Part shown: positions 1-8,455 of the stretch, piece after piece | How the letters are laid out: every line of letters starts with the position of its first letter | Position numbering within the stretch: the stretch's first letter is position 1 | Source: Rhizobium vallis | GTDB taxonomy: Bacteria; Pseudomonadota; Alphaproteobacteria; Rhizobiales; Rhizobiaceae | Assembly (NCBI RefSeq): GCF_003985155.1 | Contig: NZ_ML133692.1 | Span: forward strand, 1-64,000 | Direction: 5' to 3' | Length of the DNA stretch: 64,000 nt | The notes under the pieces: model-generated | Databases searched by the model: none | What the model was told of the DNA's origin: nothing | Seen by the model: the letters and a program-made list of their open reading frames with translations, nothing else | Made by a program: the position numbers and the translations under genes

Positions 1-480
1 CAGCAGTTCGGCACGCCGGCCGAGATCTACAACAATCCCGCCAATATCTTCGTTGCCGACTTCATGGGATCGCCGGCGATGAACCTGCTCAACGCCACCG
101 TCGAAAACGGCGGGGGCGGACTGGAAGTCTCGCTCGAACGGCCGAATGCCGCCCCGCTCAGGCTGCCGGTCATGTCAGGCAATCACGGCCTGTCTTCCTA
201 TGCCGGCAAACCGGTGATCTTCGGCATCCGCCCCGAAGCCCTGACCGATCCCGACGGCGCCGACCGCAAGGCGCGCTCGCTGACCGAGGGCGACTGCCTG
301 ATCGAGGTCGTCGAACCCGCCGGCTCCGACACCTTCGCCGTCACCAAGCTCGGCGGCAAATCCGTCGTCGCACGCCTGCGCGCCGATACCCGCATCGCTC
401 CAGGACAAAACACCCGCCTCGCCTTCAATCTCGACAAGGCCGTGTTCTTCGATCCGGAAAGCCAGGCAAGGATCGCGTGA
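1..480 (+). CDS. Sugar ABC transporter ATPase (UgpC/MalK type), C-terminal part
   Basis: This frame is open at the left edge of the window and runs 159 codons to a TGA. The residues YNNPANIFVADFMGSP mark the end of the nucleotide-binding domain of MalK/UgpC-type ATPases, and the later FGIRPEAL is typical of the C-terminal TOBE/regulatory domain. The Walker motifs lie outside the window. The protein would energise a cytoplasmic-membrane sugar importer whose other genes are probably to the left. It converges on the GH2 gene, so a link between the two is only suggested by proximity. Confidence 0.9.
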   Translation, partial: QQFGTPAEIYNNPANIFVADFMGSPAMNLLNATVENGGGGLEVSLERPNAAPLRLPVMSGNHGLSSYAGKPVIFGIRPEALTDPDGADRKARSLTEGDCLIEVVEPAGSDTFAVTKLGGKSVVARLRADTRIAPGQNTRLAFNLDKAVFFDPESQARIA

Positions 481-496
481 CAGCCATGGAAGTGCA

Positions 497-568
497 GCGC
501 GTCTGATAAGACGCGCCAACACCTTGAGTCCGGGATGATCCTTTCCGAAAACCGATTTCGATTTTCGG
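497..568. terminator. Two hairpins between convergent genes
   Basis: The first hairpin (497-516) has a perfect 8-bp stem, GCGCGTCT/AGACGCGC, around a GATA loop. The second (545-568) pairs CCGAAAA with TTTTCGG around CCGATTTCGA and resembles a palindrome scattered between rhizobial genes. They lie between the convergent ABC ATPase and GH2 genes, so a bidirectional transcript-end role is plausible. There is no clean T-run. Confidence 0.5.
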
Positions 569-575
569 ATATGCG

Positions 576-2822
576 CTAGGCGACGGCCGTCACGGCAAGT
601 GTTACCGGTGCGAAACGCGAGGAGACCGCTTCGACGGTGATCTCGCCGGTGAACCCCGTCGCCTCCAGCCAGAAGCCTGCAGTGCCGCCCTGCAGCGGCA
701 CATTGGTCGGGCCGACGATTTTTGCCGGGCCATGCACCTTCAGCGAAATGTTGTCGTTCATGAAGGGCAGGCGCTGGCCGCACTGGTCGAGCGCACGGAT
801 GATGACGCGCGTGCTGTCGCGTTCCCGGGCCTTCAGCGTGGAACTGTCGGCAACGATTTCGAGCGTCGTCGGCAGCGGATCGGCCGCCAGTGTCAGGCTC
901 GCCACCGGCTCGCCGCCGATATAGCCGGTGAAGGTGCCGTCGATCCATTCGAGACCCCAGGTGCCAAGTTCATCGGCTGTGAAGTGCCGATGGTCGAGCA
1001 CGACAGGCGGATGCGGCAGATGCGGATAGTTCTCGCGGTCGGGACCGATGCGTTTGCTGAGCGAGCCGTATTGCAGCTCAATCTCATCACAGTTGGTGAG
1101 GATAATCAGCGGCAGAACGCCGCCGATATTGCGCTCGCCGCGCGCCCAGAAGGTCACCGGTTTCATGACGATCTCGTCTGAGGGATCGCACTGGCTGGTA
1201 TAGGCATAGGCCGCGAATTTCGGCTCGCGGAACATGTCCATGACGCCGTGATAGCAGATGCGATCGCCGGAGCCGAAATCCTTGTGGGTGTTGTAATCGA
1301 ACATGCACCAGCCAATGGCGCCCGAAATATCGGGATCGCCGTAGGCGGCATTCAGCACATCAAGGTGACGGCGCACATGCTCGGCCTGGCGCTGCTCCTG
1401 ATCATAAATCTTCGTCGGGTGCATGTGGCCGTTGAACTCGGTGATGAGGTACGGCACCTTGGCGGACAGACCGGTATTTTCCTGCTGGGCGCGGAGCGCC
1501 GTGCGCGGGCGGTTGGCGCCCGGCAGTTCCTCGTTGCCGAGGATGAAGTCGTTCATCGTGTAGACGTCTTCGAGCAGCTCACTCTCTGTGAGATAACGCA
1601 CGCCGCCTGTCTGGCGGGTGCTGTCGAGTTCGCGGGCCAGCCGGTTGGTCTCGACGTAGAAGTCGTGACTATCCTGCGACTCGTTGATGCGTACGCCCCA
1701 GATGATGATCGAGGGATGGTTCCAGTCGCGCTCGATCATGCGGCGCACATTCTCGATCGATTCCTTCTGCCAGTCGGCATCACCGATATGCTGCCAGCCG
1801 GGGATTTCCTCGAAGACGAGCAGGCCGATAGCGTCGCATCGTTCGAGGAACCATTTCGACTGCGGATAATGCGAGGTGCGGACGATATTGCACTTCAGCA
1901 CCGTTTTCATGATGTCGGCGTCGCGCTCCTGGGCGGAACGGCCGGCGGCATAACCGACATAAGGGAAGGCCTGGTGACGGTTGAGACCGCGTAGCTTCAG
2001 CGGCGTGCCGTTGAGCAGGAAGCCTTCGGGCGTGAATTCGGCAGTGCGGAAACCGAAGCGGGCGGAGAGACGGTCGGAGCCATGCTCGGTCCTAAGCTCG
2101 ACGGTGACCTCGTAGAGGTTGGGATCGGTGATATCCCAGAGCGCGATGCCGGTGAGGCCGCCGAAGGAAAGCCGGGTGCGCTCGCCGATCGTTTCGGTTG
2201 CTGCGGTGGCGATGATCGTGCCGTCGGCCTGCTTCAGCGTGGCGGTGACGGTTGCCGAGAAGGTACGAGCTTCCGGGTTGGCGATGTCGACGCGGATGGT
2301 TGCTGATTTCTTAGGGCGAAGAACGTCTGATGTCTCGATCTTCAGATTGCGGATCGAGACCGGATCGGTGACCTTCAGCCAGACATCGCGGTAGATGCCG
2401 GCATAGGTGAGATAATCGATGCGGCCGCCGAAGGGCGGAATGCCGGGATTCTCACTGCCGTCGATCTTCACGGTCACGAGGTTTTCGCCCCTGATGAGCT
2501 TGCCGGTGAGGCGGGCCTCGAAGGGTGTGTAGCCGTCCTTGTGGGCGATAATTTCCTCGCCGTTCAGATAGACGACGCTGTCGGCCATGGCGGCATCGAA
2601 AACCAGCGAGACCTCGCGGCCCTCGAATTCCGGCAGCCAGCGCAGCACCTTCTGATAGGTGAAGGCGCGCTGATAGCCGGTCTCGTCGAAATAGTTGAAG
2701 GGCAGTTCGACGGCGGTATGCGGCAGGCTGACCTGCTTGGCGGCGTCGAAGCTCTCGAGCAGACGCTGGCCGAAGCCCTCATGGAAACTCCAGCCTTCGT
2801 TGAAGGAAACGATGGAACGCAT
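576..2822 (-). CDS. Glycoside hydrolase family 2 (beta-galactosidase-like)
   Basis: The 748-residue protein has the GH2 order: N-terminal jelly-roll sugar-binding domain (about 1-165), immunoglobulin-like domain (about 165-265), TIM-barrel catalytic domain (about 266-560) and C-terminal beta domains. The acid/base Glu is E381 in SIIIWGVRINES and the likely nucleophile is E462 in YLITEFNGHM. No signal peptide is present, so it should hydrolyse an imported beta-glycoside in the cytoplasm. It lies downstream of a LacI regulator and a Gfo/Idh/MocA dehydrogenase on the same strand. The start is preceded by GGGAGAGG. Substrate is unknown; galactoside, glucuronide or mannoside activities all occur in the family. 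Confidence 0.88.
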   Translation of the reverse strand: MRSIVSFNEGWSFHEGFGQRLLESFDAAKQVSLPHTAVELPFNYFDETGYQRAFTYQKVLRWLPEFEGREVSLVFDAAMADSVVYLNGEEIIAHKDGYTPFEARLTGKLIRGENLVTVKIDGSENPGIPPFGGRIDYLTYAGIYRDVWLKVTDPVSIRNLKIETSDVLRPKKSATIRVDIANPEARTFSATVTATLKQADGTIIATAATETIGERTRLSFGGLTGIALWDITDPNLYEVTVELRTEHGSDRLSARFGFRTAEFTPEGFLLNGTPLKLRGLNRHQAFPYVGYAAGRSAQERDADIMKTVLKCNIVRTSHYPQSKWFLERCDAIGLLVFEEIPGWQHIGDADWQKESIENVRRMIERDWNHPSIIIWGVRINESQDSHDFYVETNRLARELDSTRQTGGVRYLTESELLEDVYTMNDFILGNEELPGANRPRTALRAQQENTGLSAKVPYLITEFNGHMHPTKIYDQEQRQAEHVRRHLDVLNAAYGDPDISGAIGWCMFDYNTHKDFGSGDRICYHGVMDMFREPKFAAYAYTSQCDPSDEIVMKPVTFWARGERNIGGVLPLIILTNCDEIELQYGSLSKRIGPDRENYPHLPHPPVVLDHRHFTADELGTWGLEWIDGTFTGYIGGEPVASLTLAADPLPTTLEIVADSSTLKARERDSTRVIIRALDQCGQRLPFMNDNISLKVHGPAKIVGPTNVPLQGGTAGFWLEATGFTGEITVEAVSSRFAPVTLAVTAVA

Positions 2823-2823
2823 T

Positions 2824-2889
2824 TCAGCCTCTCCCGATCATGGCATCAGGAGTGGTGCGGCGCATTTCGGCGCGTGAAAATCGGGTCAT
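2824..2889 (-). CDS. Possible 21-codon leader ORF before the GH2 gene
   Basis: An ATG at 2889-2887 follows AAGGAGGAA with 6 nt spacing, one of the best ribosome binding sites in the window. The reading frame has 21 sense codons and stops at 2826-2824, one base before the GH2 ATG and in a different frame. The small product is basic and has no family resemblance. It could couple translation to the GH2 gene, or be the remnant of an earlier GH2 start. Expression is unproven. Confidence 0.4.
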   Translation of the reverse strand: MTRFSRAEMRRTTPDAMIGRG

Positions 2890-2924
2890 CGGATATTCCT
2901 CCTTGATGCAATAGGGTGCGGGCC

Positions 2925-2940
2925 GTTCAAGCGCTTCGCG
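2925..2940. promoter_or_regulatory. Candidate LacI-family operator upstream of GH2
   Basis: The core AAGCGCTT (2929-2936) fits the LacI-family consensus AAnCGnTT with a central CG. It lies in the 202-bp gap between the lacI-type gene and the GH2 gene, about 35 bp upstream of the small leader ORF. The assignment to the neighbouring regulator is inference. Confidence 0.4.
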
Positions 2941-3024
2941 TCAAATCTGATTCATGCGATGCGCTTTAGCTTTTTTCCGTGATGCCGTCATCCGGAACCG
3001 CCTCATCCGTCCTGATGGCATGCA

Positions 3025-4023
3025 TCAGGCGGTCGAGCCCCAGCGAGGGGTGCAGGTGAGCGTGATGCTGTGCGGGCCTTCGATCTCGGCATCGTGACGT
3101 TCGATCAATTCGACAACGGCATCGATGAAGGCGGTGTGGTCGAGGCTCAGCGTCGTGAGGTCGTTGCAATCCCAGGCGGCCATGGCAATGCCGTCCTGAC
3201 CGACGATGGCGATATCATCAGGCGTATTCCTGCCGAGCACGCGGCGCGCGGCATCGCGCGCGCCGATCGCCATGACGTCGTTGCCGCAGATGATGGCGTC
3301 GACCTTGTCGCGGTGCAGCAGGAGCACGGCTTCCTTGAAGCCGGAATCATAGGAATAGTCACCGAAGGCTTGCGCCTCGAAGGAGAGCCCGCGTTTGGCG
3401 AGCGCATCGGCGAACCATTTGCGCCTCAGCTTGTCGATCCAGCTCGAATTGGTGCCGGAGAGATAGGCGAAGCGCTTCTTACCGTCGCGCACGATCTTCT
3501 CGATGATTTCGTCGGCGGCCTTGGAGCCGTCAATGCGGATGCTGGAAACGTTTTCGCTTTCGAGCGGCTCGAAAGAGACGATGATCGGCTTCGTCGTGTG
3601 GAAGATGTCGACGGCATCCTGCATCGACACCATGTCGGAGAAGACGACGACGTGATCGACCTGATAGGTGGAGGCAAGCCGCATCAACTGCAGCCGATCG
3701 GAATGGTCGGCGCAGCAGAGGATGATGGGAAGCAGTTGCCGCGCCTGCAGGCGGTGGACGAGAAGCTGCTGCTCCTCCGCCTCGCATGGATTGCCGATCG
3801 CATTGACGACGAGGGCCACCAGGCGTGAGCGTTGATTGTTCAGCGAACGGGCGATGGCGTTCGGCTGGTAGCCGTGCTCGCGGGCGACGGCGAGGATGCG
3901 ATCGCGCGTCGCGCTGCCGATGCGCGAATCCGGCGAGAAGGCGCGGGAAATGGTGGCGGAGGAGACGCCGGCGAGCTTGGCCAGTTCCTTGGAGGTGATC
4001 CGCCGTCTGTTCATTCCGCTCAT
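3025..4023 (-). CDS. LacI-family transcriptional regulator
   Basis: A 332-residue one-component sugar-responsive regulator. The N-terminus has the LacI helix-turn-helix (TSKELAKLAGVSSATISRAF, about residues 9-28) and the hinge helix region ending QPNAIARSL. The rest is a periplasmic-binding-protein-like effector domain. It starts 9 bp after the stop of the Gfo/Idh/MocA gene and is followed by the GH2 gene, so the three probably form one unit that it controls. MSGM gives two nearby in-frame ATGs; the first is used here. The effector is unknown. Confidence 0.88.
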   Translation of the reverse strand: MSGMNRRRITSKELAKLAGVSSATISRAFSPDSRIGSATRDRILAVAREHGYQPNAIARSLNNQRSRLVALVVNAIGNPCEAEEQQLLVHRLQARQLLPIILCCADHSDRLQLMRLASTYQVDHVVVFSDMVSMQDAVDIFHTTKPIIVSFEPLESENVSSIRIDGSKAADEIIEKIVRDGKKRFAYLSGTNSSWIDKLRRKWFADALAKRGLSFEAQAFGDYSYDSGFKEAVLLLHRDKVDAIICGNDVMAIGARDAARRVLGRNTPDDIAIVGQDGIAMAAWDCNDLTTLSLDHTAFIDAVVELIERHDAEIEGPHSITLTCTPRWGSTA

Positions 4024-4032
4024 CTTCAGCGC

Positions 4033-5040
4033 CTATCGGGCGACGATCCTGACGGAAGCGCCGTCGGCCGCCGCCGATTCCTTAATTGCATCCCATAGCC
4101 TAGCGAATCTGAGGCCCATTTCAACGGAGCCGGAGTTTTCCATCTTTCCCGCGCGAATGGCGAGGAAATTCTTCATCGGATTGCCGAGAATCTCGGCCTC
4201 CTCGCGCGGCTCGGCGTTGCGGCCGACGCTGATTTCGCGCCAGCCGCCCCAGGCGTCGATGCGCACGATCGCCTTCGAATAGAAGAAGGTGATGTAGGAA
4301 GCGCAGCCGGGAGGGCCCTCGCCGGCGGCCGTCAGCGTCGCCAGTGCGCCATTCCTCAGCCGGGCGGAGACGGCGGTTGATATGTCGACCTTTTTGTCGT
4401 GGTTGTTCATGTAGGCCGAAACGCTGTCGAAATCGGAATTGGCGAGCAGGCAGACGGTGTTCATCATGTGGGCGCCGGTATCGAACATGAAGCCGCCGCC
4501 GGAGATTTCAGGCTGCTGCTTCCAATGGCCGTCGTAGTTCGATGACCAGCTTTCCCAGATCATGCCCGATATGGCGATCAGTTCGCCGAATTCGCCTGAT
4601 AGCGCCCGCCTGCGTGTGTCGAGCACGAGGGGTGACAGGCCGCCCTGAAAGGCGGTGACGATGGTGACGCCGCTCTTCTTCTGCGCGGCGATCAGCCGCT
4701 CGGCCTCAGCGACCGTCGTCACCATCGGCTTTTCCAGGAAGAGATCGAGACCGGCCTCGGCGACGGCGGTCGCCTGCTCGGCATGGAAGGCATGCGGGGT
4801 GGAGACATAGACGATGTCGAGTTCGCCGCGCATTTCGGCGAGCATCTGGCGATAGTCCTCGAAACCTTTCGGTTCGGACGCGCCGGCGGCGAGGCAGACG
4901 TCGATCAGGCGCTGGCGCGAGGCCGCCGTGGTATCCGCCAGCGCTGTAAATTCGATCTCCGGCATCCCAACCCAGCTCTCGGCATATTCGGCGGCCTTCA
5001 ATCCGGCGCCGATGACGCCGAGGCGCAATTTCTCAGACAT
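4033..5040 (-). CDS. Gfo/Idh/MocA-family NAD(P)-dependent oxidoreductase
   Basis: The 335-residue protein begins with a Rossmann fold (LRLGVIGAGLKAAEYAE) and carries the family EKP motif (LFLEKPMVTTVAEAE), whose lysine is catalytic in this family. Members oxidise or reduce sugars and cyclitols, often at C3. ThuB of Sinorhizobium, which acts with ThuA to form 3-keto-disaccharides, is in this family. The ATG at 5040 is chosen because AGGGAGGAA sits just upstream; an earlier in-frame start lacks one. It is divergent from the sugar ABC operon and precedes the LacI gene. Its exact substrate cannot be read from sequence. Confidence 0.85.
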   Translation of the reverse strand: MSEKLRLGVIGAGLKAAEYAESWVGMPEIEFTALADTTAASRQRLIDVCLAAGASEPKGFEDYRQMLAEMRGELDIVYVSTPHAFHAEQATAVAEAGLDLFLEKPMVTTVAEAERLIAAQKKSGVTIVTAFQGGLSPLVLDTRRRALSGEFGELIAISGMIWESWSSNYDGHWKQQPEISGGGFMFDTGAHMMNTVCLLANSDFDSVSAYMNNHDKKVDISTAVSARLRNGALATLTAAGEGPPGCASYITFFYSKAIVRIDAWGGWREISVGRNAEPREEAEILGNPMKNFLAIRAGKMENSGSVEMGLRFARLWDAIKESAAADGASVRIVAR

Positions 5041-5063
5041 GAAATTCCTCCCTGAATGCATTT

Positions 5064-5189
5064 TGTACACGATTACACAAATGGCGTGATGATGGCAAGT
5101 TTTAGATATATGTGTAATATCAATGTATTAAAACTCGATCTCGAATCTTTTCAAAATCCCGCCTTGCCAGCATTTGGAATACGTGTACA
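5064..5189. promoter_or_regulatory. Nested inverted half-sites between divergent sugar genes
   Basis: Two pairs of 8-bp inverted sequences are nested: TGTACACG (5064-5071) with CGTGTACA (5182-5189), and ATTACACA (5072-5079) with TGTGTAAT (5111-5118). They fill the divergent region between the dehydrogenase gene and the ABC binding-protein gene. The related TGTGTA cores suggest repeated binding of one regulator, possibly with looping. The regulator is not identified. Confidence 0.45.
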
Positions 5190-5243
5190 TTTCGGCGACT
5201 GGTGCTGGAGGGCGCCGTGTCTCTAGAAAAGGGAGGACTTCCG

Positions 5244-6536
5244 TTGAAAAAGACGGTTCTTGGTGGCCTGTGCGCCATTCTGCTCAGCGCGGTTTCGACA
5301 CTGGCGCAGGCTGAAACAATCCGAATTGCAAATCACGGTCAGGCGGGCATCGACGCGATGAAGTCGACGGTCGAGCGGATCGAAAAGAAATATGGCGTGA
5401 CCGTCGAGGTCATCGAATATCCGGCGCCTGACAAGGATTACCTGACCAAGCTGCTGACGGAACTCGGTGCCGGCAACGCGCCCGACCTCTTCTCCATTCC
5501 GACGACGGCTGCCGTTGCCGACATGGTGGAAGCCGGCTACCTCGCGCCTGTTACCAAGGAATTCAAGGCCTGGGACGGCTACGGCAACCTTTATGACGTC
5601 GCCAAGGAACTTGCCGTCAGCCCGGATGGCGAAACCTATGTGATGCCGTTCATGCTCGGCATCCAGGAAATCTATTACCGCAAGGACGTTCTCGAAAAGG
5701 CCGGCATCTCGACCGAGCAGCCGAAGACCTGGCGGGAGCTTCTCGACCGCGCCGCGGAAATCAAGCAGAAGACCGGCGCCTACGGGTTGCTGTTCCCGGC
5801 CGGCGTTTCCTGGGGAAGCGGCGCCTTCGACGAAGGCTTCCAGCATCTGCTCGTCGGTTCGAAGACGCCGCAGCTCGTCGATGCCGACGGCAAGCTCGAT
5901 CTTAATGGTGAAGGCGTCAAGGATGTCTTCGACGTCTACAAGGAACTGATCGACAAGGATCTGATGCCGACGCAGCCGCTGCTCGGGCCCGAGCCCTGGG
6001 TCGTGCCGAAGTATCAGATGTTCCCGGCCGGTAAGCTTGTTGCGACCACCTGCGGCTCCTGGTGCTACATTTTCGACTGGGGCCGCGAAAGCAAAAACCC
6101 GATCCCTGACGTGACGAAGGTGGTCGGCACCTGGACGGTTCCCGGCCAGAGCAACGGCCAGTACGTGCTCGCCAACCTTGCTGCCCCGTGGGCGGTCAAT
6201 TCCAAGTCTGCCAATACGGAATTGGCGATCAAGGCGCTGATGGAGATCGGCTCGATCGAGACGCAGGTTTCCTATGCCGCCCGCATCGGCAACATTCCGG
6301 CGAGCAAGGATGCGGCAACGAATGCCGACTTCCAGAAGCTGACGGAACTGGTTCCGATTCATGCAGCGGCCGGAAACGGCGTGTTTTTGAAGCAGGCCTC
6401 CGGCTTCGGCACGGTCTCTGAAGGTGTGGCGCGCGCCACCGAAGCGCTGCTGCGCAAGGAGACCGATGCCGCCGGCGCCCAGAAGATCCTTGTCGACTAC
6501 GTCAAGGAAACGCTCGGCGACGACAAGGTGAAGTAA
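5244..6536 (+). CDS. Sugar ABC transporter periplasmic binding protein
   Basis: A 430-residue extracellular solute-binding protein of the MalE-like cluster. The start is taken as TTG at 5244, with GGGAGG 7 nt upstream. This gives a standard signal peptide (KKTVLGGLCAILLSAVSTLA, then QA before the mature ETIRIANHG) with no lipobox cysteine. An upstream GTG in frame would bury the signal peptide. It captures a sugar or oligosaccharide in the periplasm for the two permeases and ATPase that follow. The adjacent glycosidase and ThuA/ThuB-like genes point to a di- or oligosaccharide, but this is inferred. Confidence 0.9.
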   Translation: MKKTVLGGLCAILLSAVSTLAQAETIRIANHGQAGIDAMKSTVERIEKKYGVTVEVIEYPAPDKDYLTKLLTELGAGNAPDLFSIPTTAAVADMVEAGYLAPVTKEFKAWDGYGNLYDVAKELAVSPDGETYVMPFMLGIQEIYYRKDVLEKAGISTEQPKTWRELLDRAAEIKQKTGAYGLLFPAGVSWGSGAFDEGFQHLLVGSKTPQLVDADGKLDLNGEGVKDVFDVYKELIDKDLMPTQPLLGPEPWVVPKYQMFPAGKLVATTCGSWCYIFDWGRESKNPIPDVTKVVGTWTVPGQSNGQYVLANLAAPWAVNSKSANTELAIKALMEIGSIETQVSYAARIGNIPASKDAATNADFQKLTELVPIHAAAGNGVFLKQASGFGTVSEGVARATEALLRKETDAAGAQKILVDYVKETLGDDKVK

Positions 6537-6561
6537 GCCTAGTCTTTCTTTCCTCGCGAAC

Positions 6562-6590
6562 GGGGACGCGGCACCAACGCCCGCGTTCCC
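6562..6590 (+). terminator. Intercistronic hairpin after the binding-protein gene
   Basis: GGGGACGCGG (6562-6571) pairs with CCGCGTTCCC (6581-6590), including one G-T pair, around a 9-nt loop. No T-run follows, so it more likely protects or attenuates the binding-protein message than ends transcription. It lies 25 bp after the binding-protein stop and 45 bp before the first permease. Confidence 0.6.
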
Positions 6591-6635
6591 GCTTTCATCT
6601 GATGGCCGCTTCATTCGGCAAGGTTGTGAGCTTCC

Positions 6636-7523
6636 ATGGCCCGAAACTCTCATGAAACGCGCGCCGAGCGGCAATGGCTGTTGATCCTGCTGCCCTCGCT
6701 GGTGCTGCTTCTGGCCTTCGTCATCTATCCGGCCGTCTATTCGATCTATTTGAGCTTCACCAATGAAGCATTGACCGGGGCGGCCGCACTTCGGCCCCGC
6801 TTCGTCGGCTTCCGGAATTATGCGCGGCTCTTCAACGACGCGAAATTCTGGAACGCGCTGTTCGTCACCTTCGTCTTCGTCATCGGGTCGGCTGTAATCG
6901 GCCAGTTCGTGCTCGGCTTGATCTCGGCAGTCGCGCTGCGCCGGCCGATCCGCTTCCGGCGAATATTCTCCTCGATCATCCTGCTGCCGAATGCCGCCCC
7001 CGAGGTGGTTGCCGGCTTCATGTGGATCTCGATGCTGGCGGGTGGCGACAATGCCACGCTCAGCCGCATCGTCAGCTTCTTCGGCCTCACACCGGCCGAC
7101 TGGCTGCAGGTCTTCCCGCTGTCGATGATCATCATCGTCAACACCTGGCGCGGCATCGCGACAGCGATGATCCTGCTGACCGCGGGCCTCAGCACCATTC
7201 CGGCCGAGATCTACGAGGCGGCCCGCATGGATGGCGCCACGCCCTCGCAGATGTTCCGCCGCATCACCCTGCCGCTGATGATGCCAACGATCCTGCTTTA
7301 CATGCTGATCTCGGCCGTCTCCACCATCGCCGTCTTCGGCCTCGTCTATGCGCTGACGCGCGGCGGGCCGGGCGGGGCGACCGAGGTCGTCAGCATCTAT
7401 ATCTACAACCAGTCCTTCACGGCGTTCCAACTGGGATATGGCGCTGCGGTCGCCGTCGTCGCGCTCGTCATCTCTCTAATTCTCGGCATCGCTTATGTCC
7501 GGGCGATGAAGGTGGAGGTCTGA
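6636..7523 (+). CDS. Sugar ABC transporter permease (MalF/UgpA type)
   Basis: The 295-residue protein has six predicted hydrophobic segments, the first at about residues 15-37. The EAA loop that contacts the ATPase reads EIYEAARMDGATPSQMFRRI, with the conserved glycine. The second gene of the operon, it forms the membrane channel with the next gene's product. The stop at 7521-7523 is one base from the next start, indicating translational coupling. Confidence 0.92.
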   Translation: MARNSHETRAERQWLLILLPSLVLLLAFVIYPAVYSIYLSFTNEALTGAAALRPRFVGFRNYARLFNDAKFWNALFVTFVFVIGSAVIGQFVLGLISAVALRRPIRFRRIFSSIILLPNAAPEVVAGFMWISMLAGGDNATLSRIVSFFGLTPADWLQVFPLSMIIIVNTWRGIATAMILLTAGLSTIPAEIYEAARMDGATPSQMFRRITLPLMMPTILLYMLISAVSTIAVFGLVYALTRGGPGGATEVVSIYIYNQSFTAFQLGYGAAVAVVALVISLILGIAYVRAMKVEV

Positions 7524-7524
7524 G

Positions 7525-8436
7525 ATGACAGTCGTTTCCCCGAGCGAGACCGCAAACAAGGTTCGGTCCGACCTCATCGCCTATGCGACGCTGTCGCTGA
7601 TCTCGATCTTCTGCGCCATTCCTTTCTTCTGGGTGCTGCTTGCCTCGCTCGACGGCAATGCGCAGCTTTTCCTGCATTGGCCGGAGCAATGGACCTTCGC
7701 CAACTATATAAGGGTCTTCACCAAGGAAGACGGGGCGAAGTGGCTGTTCAACTCGCTCTTCGTGGTCGGCGGCGCCACTTTGCTCGTCATGGTGCTTGCG
7801 GGGCTTGGCGGTTATGCGCTGTCGCGCACAAGGGCCTGGTGGAAGCTGCCTTTCCTCTACGCGATCCTGCTCATCCGCGTGCTGCCCCCAACCGCGCTCG
7901 TCGTGCCGCTCTACAAGTTCCTGCTGACGCTGAACAATGCCGAAGCGGCGGTGCTGAGGCCAATCTTCGGCAGCTATGCCCGTGACATCATGCGCTGGAC
8001 CGGCTTCATCGACGGTTATCTCGGGCTGATCCTGGTGCTGGCGACGATGCAGTTGCCGCTGGCGCTCTGGATCATGAAGACCTTCTTCGACGGGCTGCCG
8101 AGGGACTATGAGGAGGCGGCGCTGATGGATGGGGCGACGCTCATCCAGCGCATCCGCCGAGTGCTGATCCCGCTGGCGCTGCCGGGGCTGGCAGCGGCCG
8201 GGCTCTTCGCTTTCATGTCGGCCTGGGGCGATTTCCTGCTGCCGCTGATCTTCCTGTCATCGCCGGAGCTGCAGACGCTGCCGCTCGGTCTCTTCCGCGC
8301 CTTTCTGCGTATCAACGAGATCGACTACGGCCTGCTGACCGCGCTCGCCTTCATCTACCTGCTGCCTGCCGTCGTCGCCTTCGGTTTTGCGCGGCGCTTC
8401 CTCGTCCAGACATTTTCGGGCGGCGTGAAGGGCTGA
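7525..8436 (+). CDS. Sugar ABC transporter permease (MalG/UgpE type)
   Basis: The 303-residue inner-membrane protein is the second permease of the importer. Hydrophobic segments begin at about residue 18, and the EAA loop is DYEEAALMDGATLIQRIRRV. It is tightly packed between the first permease and the ATPase gene, which begins 19 bp later after the purine-rich AAGAAAGAGAAAC. It pairs with the first permease to form the translocation pore. Confidence 0.92.
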   Translation: MTVVSPSETANKVRSDLIAYATLSLISIFCAIPFFWVLLASLDGNAQLFLHWPEQWTFANYIRVFTKEDGAKWLFNSLFVVGGATLLVMVLAGLGGYALSRTRAWWKLPFLYAILLIRVLPPTALVVPLYKFLLTLNNAEAAVLRPIFGSYARDIMRWTGFIDGYLGLILVLATMQLPLALWIMKTFFDGLPRDYEEAALMDGATLIQRIRRVLIPLALPGLAAAGLFAFMSAWGDFLLPLIFLSSPELQTLPLGLFRAFLRINEIDYGLLTALAFIYLLPAVVAFGFARRFLVQTFSGGVKG

Positions 8437-8455
8437 GATCAAGAAAGAGAAACAG

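Noticed and set aside
5223..7430. 735-codon open frame antisense to the sugar binding-protein and permease genes
   Set aside because: It is a shadow created by GC-rich third positions; the plus-strand genes have signal peptide, EAA motifs and ribosome sites, and the antisense frame has low-complexity composition.
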